Notes: generated by a model not told the origin, from the sequence alone. Counted from the stretch's first letter, positions 17,735 to 25,605 are shown. The stretch: 64,000 bases of DNA from Acinetobacter sp. BY419 (GCF_019038395.1 NZ_JAGFXZ010000005.1:62001-126000); one strand, 5' to 3'. Made by a program: numbers and translations.

Positions 17735-18085
17735 TCAGTGGTTCAAACCACGGTAAGCCGTTTCATCAAAACCGGCAATAAATCCCGTAGAGGTCGCCAA
17801 TATCGGACGTTTAATTAAACTGGTATGTGTGGTTAATGCACTAATTAATGCCGTTTCACTCGATAGCGCCGTTTGCTGCTCTTCTTCACTGAGTTTACGC
17901 CAGGTGGTGCCTTTCTTGTTCAGGACCACATCCTGACCCAAGGCATCTAGCCAGGTTTTGACTGTTTCAGCATCGATGCCCTGTTTTTTATAATCATGAA
18001 ATTCATAACTCAGATCTTGCTCATTGAGCAGATCAAAAGCTTTTTTCATGGAACTGCAATTTTTAATCCCGTAAATTTTTAACAT
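17735..18085 (-). CDS. ArsC/YffB-family reductase-like protein
   Basis: This is a small thioredoxin-fold protein of the ArsC/Spx group, 116 aa. The start is set at 18085 because AGAGG is then about 7 nt upstream; the ATG two codons earlier would abut it. Cys10 in YGIKNCSSMKKAFDLL is the conserved reactive cysteine, and KRPILATSTGFIAGFDE near the C-terminus is the family RP motif. YffB-type proteins are thought to use glutathione; arsenate reductase activity should not be assumed since no ars genes are nearby. Confidence 0.8.
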   Translation of the reverse strand: MLKIYGIKNCSSMKKAFDLLNEQDLSYEFHDYKKQGIDAETVKTWLDALGQDVVLNKKGTTWRKLSEEEQQTALSSETALISALTTHTSLIKRPILATSTGFIAGFDETAYRGLNH

Positions 18086-18259
18086 AGGCATCCTCTAAAA
18101 AATTTAACTTATGACTTAGCTTAACCAAATTGGCAGCAGCAGACCATGCGAAATCAAAGGAAAAAGGGAAAATATTGAACCCGAGAAAGTCATGTCATCA
18201 CAATGACATCAAACGGTTTTAAAATAGGCAGGAAGAAAACAGGTATTAAAAGTCAAATA

Positions 18260-18303
18260 TTAAAAATAGAAAACCCGCATTTAATCATCCTGATCATGCG
18301 GGT
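18260..18303 (-). terminator. Intrinsic terminator on the minus strand
   Basis: On the minus strand ACCCGCAT, a 15-nt loop and ATGCGGGT run into TTTTCTATTTTT. It lies 230 nt past the crc stop with no gene between, so it ends either a long crc 3' UTR or an independent small RNA. Confidence 0.6.
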
Positions 18304-18490
18304 CTCAGTCCAACGTCCATTGTCACATCCATGCAAAAACAGGCTAAATCTATTAGTCTGTCTTATTGTCTTCCTACGGCGTCCTGTCCTTTTGTTGTCG
18401 TCCTGACATGTCCTTGTGCCGTATCGCTATAATGCTATGTTATTACATTGAGTGAAATCTAAAATTACGTCATGGCATGTAAGCGATAAA

Positions 18491-18526
18491 CTCTAATTGA
18501 GTGAATAGGTGTGCACTCAATTAGAG
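18491..18526. repeat. Perfect 13-bp inverted repeat downstream of the crc-like gene
   Basis: CTCTAATTGAGTG and CACTCAATTAGAG flank a 10-nt spacer, 9 nt after the crc stop. No T-run follows on either strand, so it may be an RNA-stabilising hairpin or a binding site rather than a terminator. Confidence 0.7.
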
Positions 18527-18534
18527 CCAAAGCT

Positions 18535-19353
18535 TTATAGCTTATAGTCAATAATTACCGGGGCATGATCACTAAACCATTGTTCTTTATAGACCCAAGC
18601 ATTGACGGTGCGCTCTTTCCAGTCCGGAGAACAGGCCTGGTAATCAATCCGCCAGCCGACGTTCTTGGCACGGGCCTGTCCGCGGTTGGACCACCAGGAA
18701 TACAGTTCGGCTTCTTTGCGCACTTCCCGGAACGTATCGACATAACCCAGATCCTCATAGATATGATCTAGCCAGGCACGCTCATGCGGTAAACAGCCAG
18801 AGGATTTCTGGTTACCTGACCAGTTTTTAATATCAATGCGTTTATGTACGATGTTGTAATCACCACAGACAATGACCGATTTATTTTCATCGCGCCATTG
18901 TTTCAGGATTTTTGCGTATTCTTCCAGAAAGTGATCTTTACGTGCTTGAGCTTCATCACCTGATGAACCGGAAGGCAGGTACAAGGAACAGATATGTGCA
19001 GTTTGCTCTAAGCCCAGATCAAATTCAGCGGCAATAAAGCGGCCTTGTGAATCGGCCAGTTCAAAGCCCAAGCCATCGGTTAAAGACACAAAAGGCAGAC
19101 GGCTGTAAATTGCGGTACCGGCATAACCTGGACGTTCGGCAGGGAACAGATGGGTATACCAGCCTTCAGGCTTAAACTTATCGGTCCATTGCACATGGGT
19201 GATCCGGCTTTCCTGCATGCAAATCACATCGGCGTCGGACTGTTCCATCCATTCCAATAGGCCTTTGCTCACCGAGGAGCGTAAGCCGTTGACATTAATT
19301 GAAACGACGCGAAGAATTTTTTGATCACCCGGATAGCTACTCTTTGGTATCAT
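18535..19353 (-). CDS. crc: Exonuclease III-family protein, Crc-like
   Basis: The 272-aa protein belongs to the endonuclease/exonuclease/phosphatase family. It is closer to Pseudomonas Crc than to XthA: GLLEW, ADVIC, DGLGFELAD, LPSGSSGDE, IDIKNW, ERAWLD and LGYVDTFREV are shared with Crc, and the gene is divergent from pyrE as in Pseudomonas. Crc works with Hfq in carbon catabolite repression. Unlike Pseudomonas Crc, all residues aligned with the exonuclease III active site remain (N20, E48, Y125, D165, N167, D237, D262, H263), so AP endonuclease activity is possible. ATG 19353 follows AGGTAAG; a TTG two codons earlier is the alternative. An N-terminal extension of about 13 residues precedes the core. 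Only 40 bp separate the crc and pyrE starts. Confidence 0.78.
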   Translation of the reverse strand: MIPKSSYPGDQKILRVVSINVNGLRSSVSKGLLEWMEQSDADVICMQESRITHVQWTDKFKPEGWYTHLFPAERPGYAGTAIYSRLPFVSLTDGLGFELADSQGRFIAAEFDLGLEQTAHICSLYLPSGSSGDEAQARKDHFLEEYAKILKQWRDENKSVIVCGDYNIVHKRIDIKNWSGNQKSSGCLPHERAWLDHIYEDLGYVDTFREVRKEAELYSWWSNRGQARAKNVGWRIDYQACSPDWKERTVNAWVYKEQWFSDHAPVIIDYKL

Positions 19354-19393
19354 GCGCAAGTCTTACCTTAATTAATGGATTTAGGAGCACCTC

Positions 19394-20044
19394 ATGTCAA
19401 CGCCAGCTCAGTTTAACCCGCAAGCTTTTATCGAACTCGCATTATCACGCGGTGTGCTTAAATTTGGTGAGTTTACTTTAAAATCGGGACGTGTGAGTCC
19501 CTATTTTTTTAATGCGGGTCTGCTCAATGATGGTGAAGCCCTGACCCTACTGGCTTCTGGCTATGCAGCAAAATTAACCGAATGTGACAATGTTGAGGTG
19601 GTGTTTGGTCCTGCATATAAAGGTATTCCTTTTGTGGCAGCGACCGCTGTGGCTTTATCGCAAAATCATGGTATCAGTGTGCCTTGGGGATTTAACCGCA
19701 AAGAAGCCAAAGATCATGGCGAGGGTGGGGTACTGGTTGGCGCTTCTGTAGAAGGTAAAAAAGTCTGGATCATTGATGATGTGATCACGGCAGGAACAGC
19801 GATTCGTGAAGTGGTGACCATCCTGAAAAATGCAGGTGCACAAATTGCAGGTGTTCTGGTTGCGCTTGATCGTCAGGAAAAAGGCCAGGGTGATTTATCT
19901 GCCATTCAGGAAGTCCAGCAAGAGCTTGAGATTCCGGTACATGCCTTAATTACCATGAAAGATTTGATGGATTATCTGGAAACTACGGGCAATCAAGAAG
20001 CTTTGGCTAAAATGGAAGATTACCGGGTTAAATATGGTATCTAA
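19394..20044 (+). CDS. pyrE: Orotate phosphoribosyltransferase
   Basis: It converts orotate and PRPP to OMP in pyrimidine synthesis. The 216-aa protein contains FTLKSGRVSPYFFNAG near the N-terminus, the flexible loop NRKEAKDHGEGG that closes over the active site, and the PRPP-binding motif VWIIDDVITAGTA. Length matches gammaproteobacterial PyrE. AGGAG lies 7 nt before the ATG. Because the divergent crc-like gene starts 40 bp away, at least one promoter must overlap the neighbouring coding sequence. A terminator follows 13 nt after the stop. Confidence 0.95.
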   Translation: MSTPAQFNPQAFIELALSRGVLKFGEFTLKSGRVSPYFFNAGLLNDGEALTLLASGYAAKLTECDNVEVVFGPAYKGIPFVAATAVALSQNHGISVPWGFNRKEAKDHGEGGVLVGASVEGKKVWIIDDVITAGTAIREVVTILKNAGAQIAGVLVALDRQEKGQGDLSAIQEVQQELEIPVHALITMKDLMDYLETTGNQEALAKMEDYRVKYGI

Positions 20045-20057
20045 GCTTTAATTCTTA

Positions 20058-20086
20058 GAAAAAGGGAGCTTAAGCTTCCTTTTTTA
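20058..20086 (+). terminator. pyrE terminator
   Basis: AAGGGAGCTT pairs with AAGCTTCCTT (one G-T wobble), followed by a T-run. Confidence 0.85.
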
Positions 20087-20301
20087 TTCACAGGTAAAAG
20101 TACCTACGATCAAAACTATTGCTCAGAAGGAGGGTTCAGACCGTACATTTTTTTAAGATTCAATTTATTTATAAATTCAGCCATTTAATAAATATCTAGA
20201 TTAAGCTAAGTAAAATGACTGTAATTTAAGGGAATCCATTGGTTTGTAATAATAAAATAAATTCAAAATACGGGAGATCGAAAATAATATTTTATTATTT
20301 T

Positions 20302-20369
20302 TGTACGCATTTGCTTACGTCAATTCAGGCACTTTGCCTCTATACGAGCTGCCCGTCATTTCCTATGAT
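20302..20369 (+). promoter_or_regulatory. GacA-box-like palindrome and -10 element of the candidate small RNA
   Basis: TGTACG-CATTTG-CTTACG (20302-20319) matches the GacA/UvrY upstream sequence TGTAAG-N6-CTTACA at 10 of 12 defined positions with the exact 6-nt spacing. A TATGAT -10 element is at 20364-20369; no good -35 is present, as expected for an activator-dependent promoter. With a start near 20376 the box is centred about 65 nt upstream, comparable to rsmY/rsmZ promoters. Confidence 0.65.
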
Positions 20370-20375
20370 GAAGTC

Positions 20376-20498
20376 ATCAGGAACAGGATGTTCCATAGAA
20401 GAATAACCAGAGATAAATACAAGGAAAGTAAGGTACGACAGGAGTTATACCAAGCGAGCTAACACGGAAAACCCCTGGCAGGATGCTGGGGGTTTTTC
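20376..20498 (+). ncRNA. Candidate CsrA/RsmA-sequestering small RNA (RsmY/RsmZ-like)
   Basis: A transcript of about 120 nt is predicted from the -10 element to the intrinsic terminator, with no ORF. It holds six GGA motifs (20380, 20386, 20423, 20441, 20466, 20481). Three lie in hairpin loops with real stems: GGAAC-AGGAT-GTTCC (20380-20394); GGTAC-GAC-AGGA-GTT-ATACC (20432-20451, one mismatch); and the 12-bp terminator stem with loop AGGAT (20468-20496). A weaker hairpin TAC-AAGGAAA-GTA (20418-20430) shows a fourth. GGA in hairpin loops is the CsrA/RsmA binding signature, and the upstream GacA-like box supports the assignment. Exact ends are inferred. I do not know whether an Acinetobacter RNA of this type has been described. 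Confidence 0.65.
20468..20498 (+). terminator. Terminator of the candidate small RNA
   Basis: A 12-bp stem (AAAACCCCTGGC against GCTGGGGGTTTT, two G-T wobbles) closes an AGGAT loop and runs into TTTTTC. Confidence 0.85.
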
Positions 20499-20642
20499 AC
20501 TTTACCGATTCATCCAGGCCTGAATTTAACAGGCTGAGGTACAGAGATCATAAATAAGGTGATTCACTCATTTAGATAACTGGTATATCTTATAAAGTAT
20601 TAAAAATAGATCACTTTTGAGTGATTCATAATCTTCAGAGCT

Positions 20643-20670
20643 AAAAAAAGCACCTTAAGGTGCTTTTTTT
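20643..20670 (-). terminator. Terminator of the cold-shock gene
   Basis: AAAAAAAGCACCTT/AAGGTGCTTTTTTT, a perfect bidirectional stem 16 nt past the stop codon of the minus-strand csp gene. Confidence 0.9.
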
Positions 20671-20685
20671 CATTGTTGGGCTAAA

Positions 20686-20895
20686 TTATAGCGCAACGAT
20701 ATTGATCGCATTCGGACCTTTTTGACCATCAACTACGCTGAAAGAAACGCGTTGACCTTCAAACAAAGTCTTGAAACCAGAACTGCTGATTTCTTTAAAA
20801 TGAGCAAAAACATCAGGGCCTGATTCTTGTTGAATAAAACCAAAACCTTTAGTTTCGTTAAACCATTTTACTGTACCGGTAACTGTAGTAGACAT
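20686..20895 (-). CDS. Cold-shock domain protein (CspA family)
   Basis: This is a 69-aa single-stranded nucleic-acid-binding RNA chaperone. The start at 20895 ([20 protein letters not shown]) is taken rather than 12 codons upstream because it gives the standard Csp N-terminus and follows a GG-containing ribosome site. RNP1 is KGFGFI and RNP2 VFAHF, with Ala in place of the more common Val. A long AT-rich leader precedes it, as in cold-inducible csp messengers. Which Acinetobacter csp paralogue this is cannot be told. Confidence 0.93.
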   Translation of the reverse strand: MSTTVTGTVKWFNETKGFGFIQQESGPDVFAHFKEISSSGFKTLFEGQRVSFSVVDGQKGPNAINIVAL

Positions 20896-21446
20896 AATAT
20901 AACCTATTAAATTTTTAATAATTTTAGTCATGTAAATGACTATGGATAACTTGGAAAAACAACAAGAATTGAAATAAAGATCTGAAAAAACTGAGGATTA
21001 TAAAATAACACTACGGCACTTAAAGAAGTTTAACTAAACAACGCTTTTTTCTAGTTGGATACTAGCATACCCTAAATCAGAAAATATTCAAGTTTTTTAT
21101 ATTTATTATTTATTTTTCTTATAAAAATTAGTTCCATTCTGCTTTTTTAAGCTTTTTAAGCTGATCTGCTTTAGCTTCATAACGTGCATTTAAGCTTCGC
21201 TTAAACCAAATAATAAATACCTGTTGTGTTTACGTTGCTTTATGTTAGTCAAAGTCGTCTAGTTGTCAGTATTATTTTGCTAAGTCAGTGTATTTTATAA
21301 CTTTGAGTAAAATCATCTTTTCAGCTTTAAGATAGTTCTTGTCATTGCCCGTATATAAAAATACACCTATATTAAAAATCATTTGGAAAAATTAACTATA
21401 AGAATTTCTTAATTTTAATTTTAAGACAAAACAAAGAGTAAGTCTC
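20896..21446 (-). promoter_or_regulatory. Leader and candidate promoter of the csp gene, AT-rich spacer
   Basis: On the minus strand TTGAAT (21091-21086) and TATGCT (21069-21064) are spaced 16 bp, giving a predicted start near 21057 and a 5' UTR of about 160 nt, the length seen in cspA-type thermosensing leaders. The rest, to 21446, is AT-rich and must include the promoter of the membrane-protein gene; I see no gene or RNA there. Confidence 0.45.
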
Positions 21447-21779
21447 ATGGATTACTGGAACAGTGTGTTGCTCATATCCATCATCACCATGGTCGGACTA
21501 GCCATGATCATCCTGTTCGTCGGATGTAAAATGTGGAAGAACCTGGTGGTGACTTTACTGATTGCCACCTTAATTGGTTTTCTGATTATGTGTGCTGTCA
21601 ACTTTATCTTTGGTGATCGGCTTCATTTTCTTTGGGGCGCCGAAGAGATGGGCGGTAGCAATTTTATACTGGAAATGGGATTGATGAGCCTATTAATTGG
21701 TGGCGTGAGTACCTTTATGATTATGTTAGGTACCTTGGTTGCCAAAAGTAACAGCAGGAATCAAAGCGACGAAGATTAA
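21447..21779 (+). CDS. Small membrane protein of unknown function
   Basis: I do not recognise the family. The 110-aa product has three hydrophobic segments, about residues 7-28 (LLISIITMVGLAMIILFVG), 32-53 (LVVTLLIATLIGFLIMCAV) and 75-100, and a charged C-terminal tail (KSNSRNQSDED). It is therefore probably an inner-membrane protein with a short cytoplasmic tail. AAAGAG precedes the ATG. It is a single gene, with no neighbours in the same direction. Confidence 0.6.
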   Translation: MDYWNSVLLISIITMVGLAMIILFVGCKMWKNLVVTLLIATLIGFLIMCAVNFIFGDRLHFLWGAEEMGGSNFILEMGLMSLLIGGVSTFMIMLGTLVAKSNSRNQSDED

Positions 21780-21854
21780 GTTCTGCAAGGCATAGCAGCT
21801 GTTGTAATAAAGGCAAAAGTGCAGAAAAATATATCAAGCCTCATTAGAATGCTT

Positions 21855-21943
21855 AGAAAATCAGAAAATAACTTTCCTCAGCCCAATCTAAACCGCTACG
21901 AAGCATAAACGGATTTTCATACTCCGTAGCTATATGATTTTCT
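21855..21943. repeat. Nested inverted repeats downstream of copB
   Basis: Outer arms AGAAAATCA/TGATTTTCT (21855-21863, 21935-21943) enclose inner arms GCTACG/CGTAGC (21895-21900, 21925-21930). It lies just past the copB stop on the minus strand; possibly a transcript-end structure, though without a clean T-run. Confidence 0.35.
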
Positions 21944-21969
21944 ATATAAAAAATTAAATTTTAAAAAAA

Positions 21970-22905
21970 TTAGAACATCATTTTAAAACCTGCGGCATAG
22001 ATCCAGCTCTGTTCAGAATCGGCACCCTGCTGCCAGGCAGTCTTTTGATTACCTTTGTTATATTCATACGCCACTTCCAGATAAGGCATGAACTTTTTGC
22101 TCACTTCATAGCGTGTTTTCAGGCCCAATGTCGCATGACGGAGACCGGTTTTTTTCGCATTGCGTGCCTGATCCTTCAGGATGAGATCCAGCTCGATAAA
22201 GGGCTGCATAATCAGTTTCTGGGTCAATAACAGGTCGCGTTCCGTTTCCAATGTCAATCCCACAAAGTTATTTTCACCAACGTAGAGAAAAGCATCAGTT
22301 TCGAAAAAATAGGGGGCCAAACCATGCAGGCCAAATACGACATCGAAACGCTCGTTCTGTTGCTGTGTAGCAGGATCGGCTAGATTTTCCTGACGGTAGC
22401 GCAGACCAGTCTGTACATCCCAGAAATCGGCAATATTCCGGCTATACAGTACTTTGGCATCATATTCAGTCTGACTGGACTCATATTTATCCGCCTGCAA
22501 TTTAAGAAAGAGTTTATTTTCATCGGTGCCGATTCTGACTTCATTCTCCGATTTAAATGCCCCATTTCCCTTTGAATGGTGCTGCCATTTTTGATCCAGA
22601 ATCACCCGGCTATAGATTTGTGCACCATGTTCTTTACGGTGGTCATGGCTACTGGCAGAGTTAACAGGTTCATCGCTCAGTACAGGCTGAGTTAATGCTG
22701 ATTGCTGCTGTTCATCGAATGATGCGACCGCTATTTCGGTATTGTATCCCTGATGGCTAGTGCTTTGTGTAGCATGTTGACCAGTATGATGCTGATGTTG
22801 AGCATGACCCGTATGCTCGCGAGAATCAGCCGCAAAAATACTCAGACTGGCCAAGGTAAGCGCACTGCTGAGCACAGTTTTTAAGAAAAGATTAGTGATG
22901 TGCAT
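21970..22905 (-). CDS. copB: Copper resistance outer-membrane protein CopB
   Basis: CopB works with the multicopper oxidase CopA in periplasmic copper tolerance. ATG 22905 is chosen: AAGGAGCC lies just upstream and a signal peptide follows (MHITNLFLKTVLSSALTLASLSIFAA). The mature N-terminal part is His-rich (HTGHAQHQHHTGQH), followed by the conserved CopB barrel with QIYSRVILDQKWQHHSKGNG and LRYRQENLADPATQQ and a terminal FKMMF. The length of 311 aa fits. The start overlaps the copA end by 14 bp, so translation is coupled. Confidence 0.92.
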   Translation of the reverse strand: MHITNLFLKTVLSSALTLASLSIFAADSREHTGHAQHQHHTGQHATQSTSHQGYNTEIAVASFDEQQQSALTQPVLSDEPVNSASSHDHRKEHGAQIYSRVILDQKWQHHSKGNGAFKSENEVRIGTDENKLFLKLQADKYESSQTEYDAKVLYSRNIADFWDVQTGLRYRQENLADPATQQQNERFDVVFGLHGLAPYFFETDAFLYVGENNFVGLTLETERDLLLTQKLIMQPFIELDLILKDQARNAKKTGLRHATLGLKTRYEVSKKFMPYLEVAYEYNKGNQKTAWQQGADSEQSWIYAAGFKMMF

Positions 22906-24664
22906 GGCTGGCTCCTTGGGCAGTTGCTGGCTTTGACGGCATTTTTTGAGAAGAGGGGTTAGAAACCTGATCTTCATTCACATGCGCCACAATCAGCTTG
23001 TTCATCATGCCGGCGCTCATGTGATAGAGCAGATGGCAGTGAATCGCCCATTCTCCCAGTTCATCTGCCGTGAGCAAGGTCGTAACCGTTTTTCCAGGTG
23101 GTACAATGACAGTGTGTTTATTGGGCATCTGTGCAGCAGACTGGCCATTTTCCAGTTGCATAAACATGCCATGCAAATGCATCGGATGCGCCATCATACT
23201 GTCATTGATAAATCTCAACCGGATTCGCTCGCCATGTTGCACCTGAAGCGGTTCGGCATCACTGAACTTTTTACCATTGATGGTCCAGATATAACGCTCC
23301 ATGGTTCCACCCAGACGAATCACCAGTTCACGTTGTGCTATACGGGTATCGGGTTGCGGTGTCAGCGCTTTCAGATCTTGATATTGCAAGGCTTTATGTC
23401 CTGCAGGCGTGGACATATTTGCCCAGCCCTCAACAGGCTTATGAGGCTGGTTTTTCTCGGACACGGCACTATGACTTGCATGCAGATCTTGCCGGGCATG
23501 TTGATCATGTTTAGGCAGACTATGATTGGCTTGCGAGGTCTGACGGGTGGGTGAGTCATGAGACATATCATGCTGTTCACCATGCCCCATATCTTCCATA
23601 GTCAATAAGGCACGTGGACGTGGCGCCGGTAATTGAACCGGAGGCCGGGTTTTACTTGAATCCACTGCCTGATGCAGGCTGCCAAGGGCAAAGCCCGAAC
23701 GGTCGATTGATTCAGCTTCAATCTGGTAATGAGCTGCAGTGGGTTCCACAATGACATCATAAGTTTCAGCGGTTCCAATACGGAACTCATCCACAGCGAC
23801 CGGCTGCACCGGTTGTCCATCGGCGCTGACCACGGTCATTTTAAGCTGGGGAATACGCACATCAAAAAACGACATGGCAGAGGCGTTGATGAATCGCAGC
23901 CGAACTTTTTCATTGGGCTGAAACTGACCAGTCCAGTTCTGTTCAGGGGTTTTACCATTGATCAAAAAAGTATAACCCGTGACATCCGACAGGTCGGTTT
24001 TCAGCATGCGCATCTGGTTCCACATTTTGCGATCTGACCAGGTGGCTTGAAGGCCATCATGTTTCACCTGCTTAAATACATCGCCCAAGGTTTCGCGCTG
24101 GTTCTGATAATATTCGGCAGATTTTTTTAAATTGTTCTGAATCTGCTGGCTGCCTTGTTCGTGAAAATCCGACAGCATGACCACATAATCCTGCTCGGTC
24201 TGTTCATGTGCAGGAAACGGGGTGTGGACTTTGGGACGAATCACCAATGCGCCATAGAGGCCATCCTGTTCCTGGCCTTTGGAATGTGCGTGATACCAGT
24301 AGGTTCCGTTTTGACGAACCTTGAAGCGATAAGTAAAAGACTGCTTGGGCTTGATGCCCTGAAAACCATTAAATCCAGGAACGCCGTCCATCAGGCCGGG
24401 CAGGAGCAGGCCGTGCCAGTGCAAGGAGGTATCTTGATTGTTCAGGTTGTTTTGCACATGAATTACCGCGTCATCACCTTCTTCAAACTCCAGTAATGGC
24501 GCAGGGAATTTTCCATTCACGCTCATTCGTTTGACCGTCTTTCCGGTGAGGTTGATCAGACTTTCATCAATGACCAGATGATATTCTTTCACGGCTGCAA
24601 ACAGTGCAGACGACGAGATGAGACCGAAGCCCAGACACAGGCTTTGACTGATTTTAAGTAACAT
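22892..24664 (-). CDS. copA: Periplasmic multicopper oxidase CopA
   Basis: CopA oxidises Cu(I) to the less toxic Cu(II). The 590-aa protein has three cupredoxin domains with all four copper motifs: SLHWHG, YWYHAHSK, HPMHLHG near residue 500, and WAIHCHLLYHMSAGMM near 550. A Met/His-rich insert (MEDMGHGEQHDMSHD onward, residues 355-410) is the usual copper-binding loop. The signal peptide MLLKISQSLCLGFGLISSSALFA lacks twin arginines, so Sec export is predicted, whereas Pseudomonas-type CopA normally uses Tat. It lies upstream of copB and downstream of a Cys/His-rich small protein. Confidence 0.93.
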   Translation of the reverse strand: MLLKISQSLCLGFGLISSSALFAAVKEYHLVIDESLINLTGKTVKRMSVNGKFPAPLLEFEEGDDAVIHVQNNLNNQDTSLHWHGLLLPGLMDGVPGFNGFQGIKPKQSFTYRFKVRQNGTYWYHAHSKGQEQDGLYGALVIRPKVHTPFPAHEQTEQDYVVMLSDFHEQGSQQIQNNLKKSAEYYQNQRETLGDVFKQVKHDGLQATWSDRKMWNQMRMLKTDLSDVTGYTFLINGKTPEQNWTGQFQPNEKVRLRFINASAMSFFDVRIPQLKMTVVSADGQPVQPVAVDEFRIGTAETYDVIVEPTAAHYQIEAESIDRSGFALGSLHQAVDSSKTRPPVQLPAPRPRALLTMEDMGHGEQHDMSHDSPTRQTSQANHSLPKHDQHARQDLHASHSAVSEKNQPHKPVEGWANMSTPAGHKALQYQDLKALTPQPDTRIAQRELVIRLGGTMERYIWTINGKKFSDAEPLQVQHGERIRLRFINDSMMAHPMHLHGMFMQLENGQSAAQMPNKHTVIVPPGKTVTTLLTADELGEWAIHCHLLYHMSAGMMNKLIVAHVNEDQVSNPSSQKMPSKPATAQGASHAHH

Positions 24665-24705
24665 AACTTAATCCTTAATGAATAAAAAAATTTAAAAATT
24701 CAGGA

Positions 24706-25134
24706 TCAAGCTTTGGGTGGGCGCAGGATGTCCTGCCAATAACCGGCAAGGTGTTTGGCATGATAAGCGGGGAGAAGGGTTTTTTCTGGATAACCGTGAT
24801 CAGGCACGTTTAATTCGGGCGCTGCAATCGGCAAGCTGGTGATCAGGCTTTGACAGGCGCTAGCGCTACAATCCAGACAATCTTGGGCTTGCGAATGCTT
24901 TGCCATGTCAGAAATGCAGCCGGCCTGTACCGATTCTGGATTCTGATGATGAACAGACTCATGCTGGGCATGGGATACAGTGGCTTTTGCCATTTCTAGA
25001 CAATGGCTATTGATTTGCTCAGCAGGCATGAGCAGATGCATGGTTTTTGCAGATGCGACAGACACACTACTCCAGCCTATGGCAAAAACCATAAGCATCA
25101 CCAACCAGATCTGTTTGACGAGCTGTGTGAGCAA
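24706..25134 (-). CDS. CopL-like Cys/His-rich periplasmic protein
   Basis: The 142-aa product has an N-terminal hydrophobic signal (IWLVMLMVFAIGWSSVSVASA) and then many potential metal ligands: HC at SHCLEM, HAQHESVHHQN, AGC, and CLDCSASACQS. The end DILRPPKA resembles short proteins that sit next to copA in many proteobacteria (CopL/DUF2946-like). It probably binds copper in the periplasm and may influence copA expression. The start is a TTG with AGGG a few bases upstream; a later ATG would remove part of the signal. It is 41 bp upstream of copA on the same strand. Confidence 0.6.
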   Translation of the reverse strand: MLTQLVKQIWLVMLMVFAIGWSSVSVASAKTMHLLMPAEQINSHCLEMAKATVSHAQHESVHHQNPESVQAGCISDMAKHSQAQDCLDCSASACQSLITSLPIAAPELNVPDHGYPEKTLLPAYHAKHLAGYWQDILRPPKA

Positions 25135-25261
25135 AGTGCACCCTGAGAAAAATACGCTGCATGTTTGAGCAATAAAGCATAAGCGCAGCAGTTTAAATTA
25201 GCAAATCCCGAACAAAACTATTTTATCTTTTTGAGGTGAACTGCGCGCCCATTGTAAAGCT

Positions 25262-25462
25262 TCAGGTTTTAGTTTTGCACTTTTCGCATTTTTTACAGTC
25301 TAGCAACATCCAGAGCTTTTCTTTGCGCCCTTGCTCGGTCATTACCCAGGGACGGTTTTGCCAAGGTGGCGTATGCCTTACATGCTGGTCATGACTACAG
25401 GCCAGTTCTGCGACCCAATAATTTTCTTCATCCAGGTGAAAACCGATAATCGCCTGTTGCAT
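25262..25462 (-). CDS. DUF3565 domain protein
   Basis: This 66-aa protein is recognisable by GFHLDEENYWVAELACSHDQHVRH followed by TPPWQNRPWV and a C-terminal CxxCxxC (CKKCEKCK). The Cys and His residues suggest a metal-binding site. Function is not known. GGAGG lies 7 nt before the start. It precedes the copper genes on the same strand, 127 bp upstream of the CopL-like gene; whether it belongs to their operon is unclear. Confidence 0.8.
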   Translation of the reverse strand: MQQAIIGFHLDEENYWVAELACSHDQHVRHTPPWQNRPWVMTEQGRKEKLWMLLDCKKCEKCKTKT

Positions 25463-25605
25463 AGAAAACCTCCTGTGAGCTCAGATTGCCTGAGCACCTA
25501 TCTAAAAACCTATACAAAATAAGTCATGCAAAATCACCATAAACAAAAGAATCGACACAAGCTATACTCCTTGCCAAGTCATTTTTTGAAAAAGAGCAGA
25601 GAAAC

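Noticed and set aside
22946-23554. 202-codon frame antisense to copA
   Set aside because: Fully inside a well-supported gene; shadow of its codon usage.
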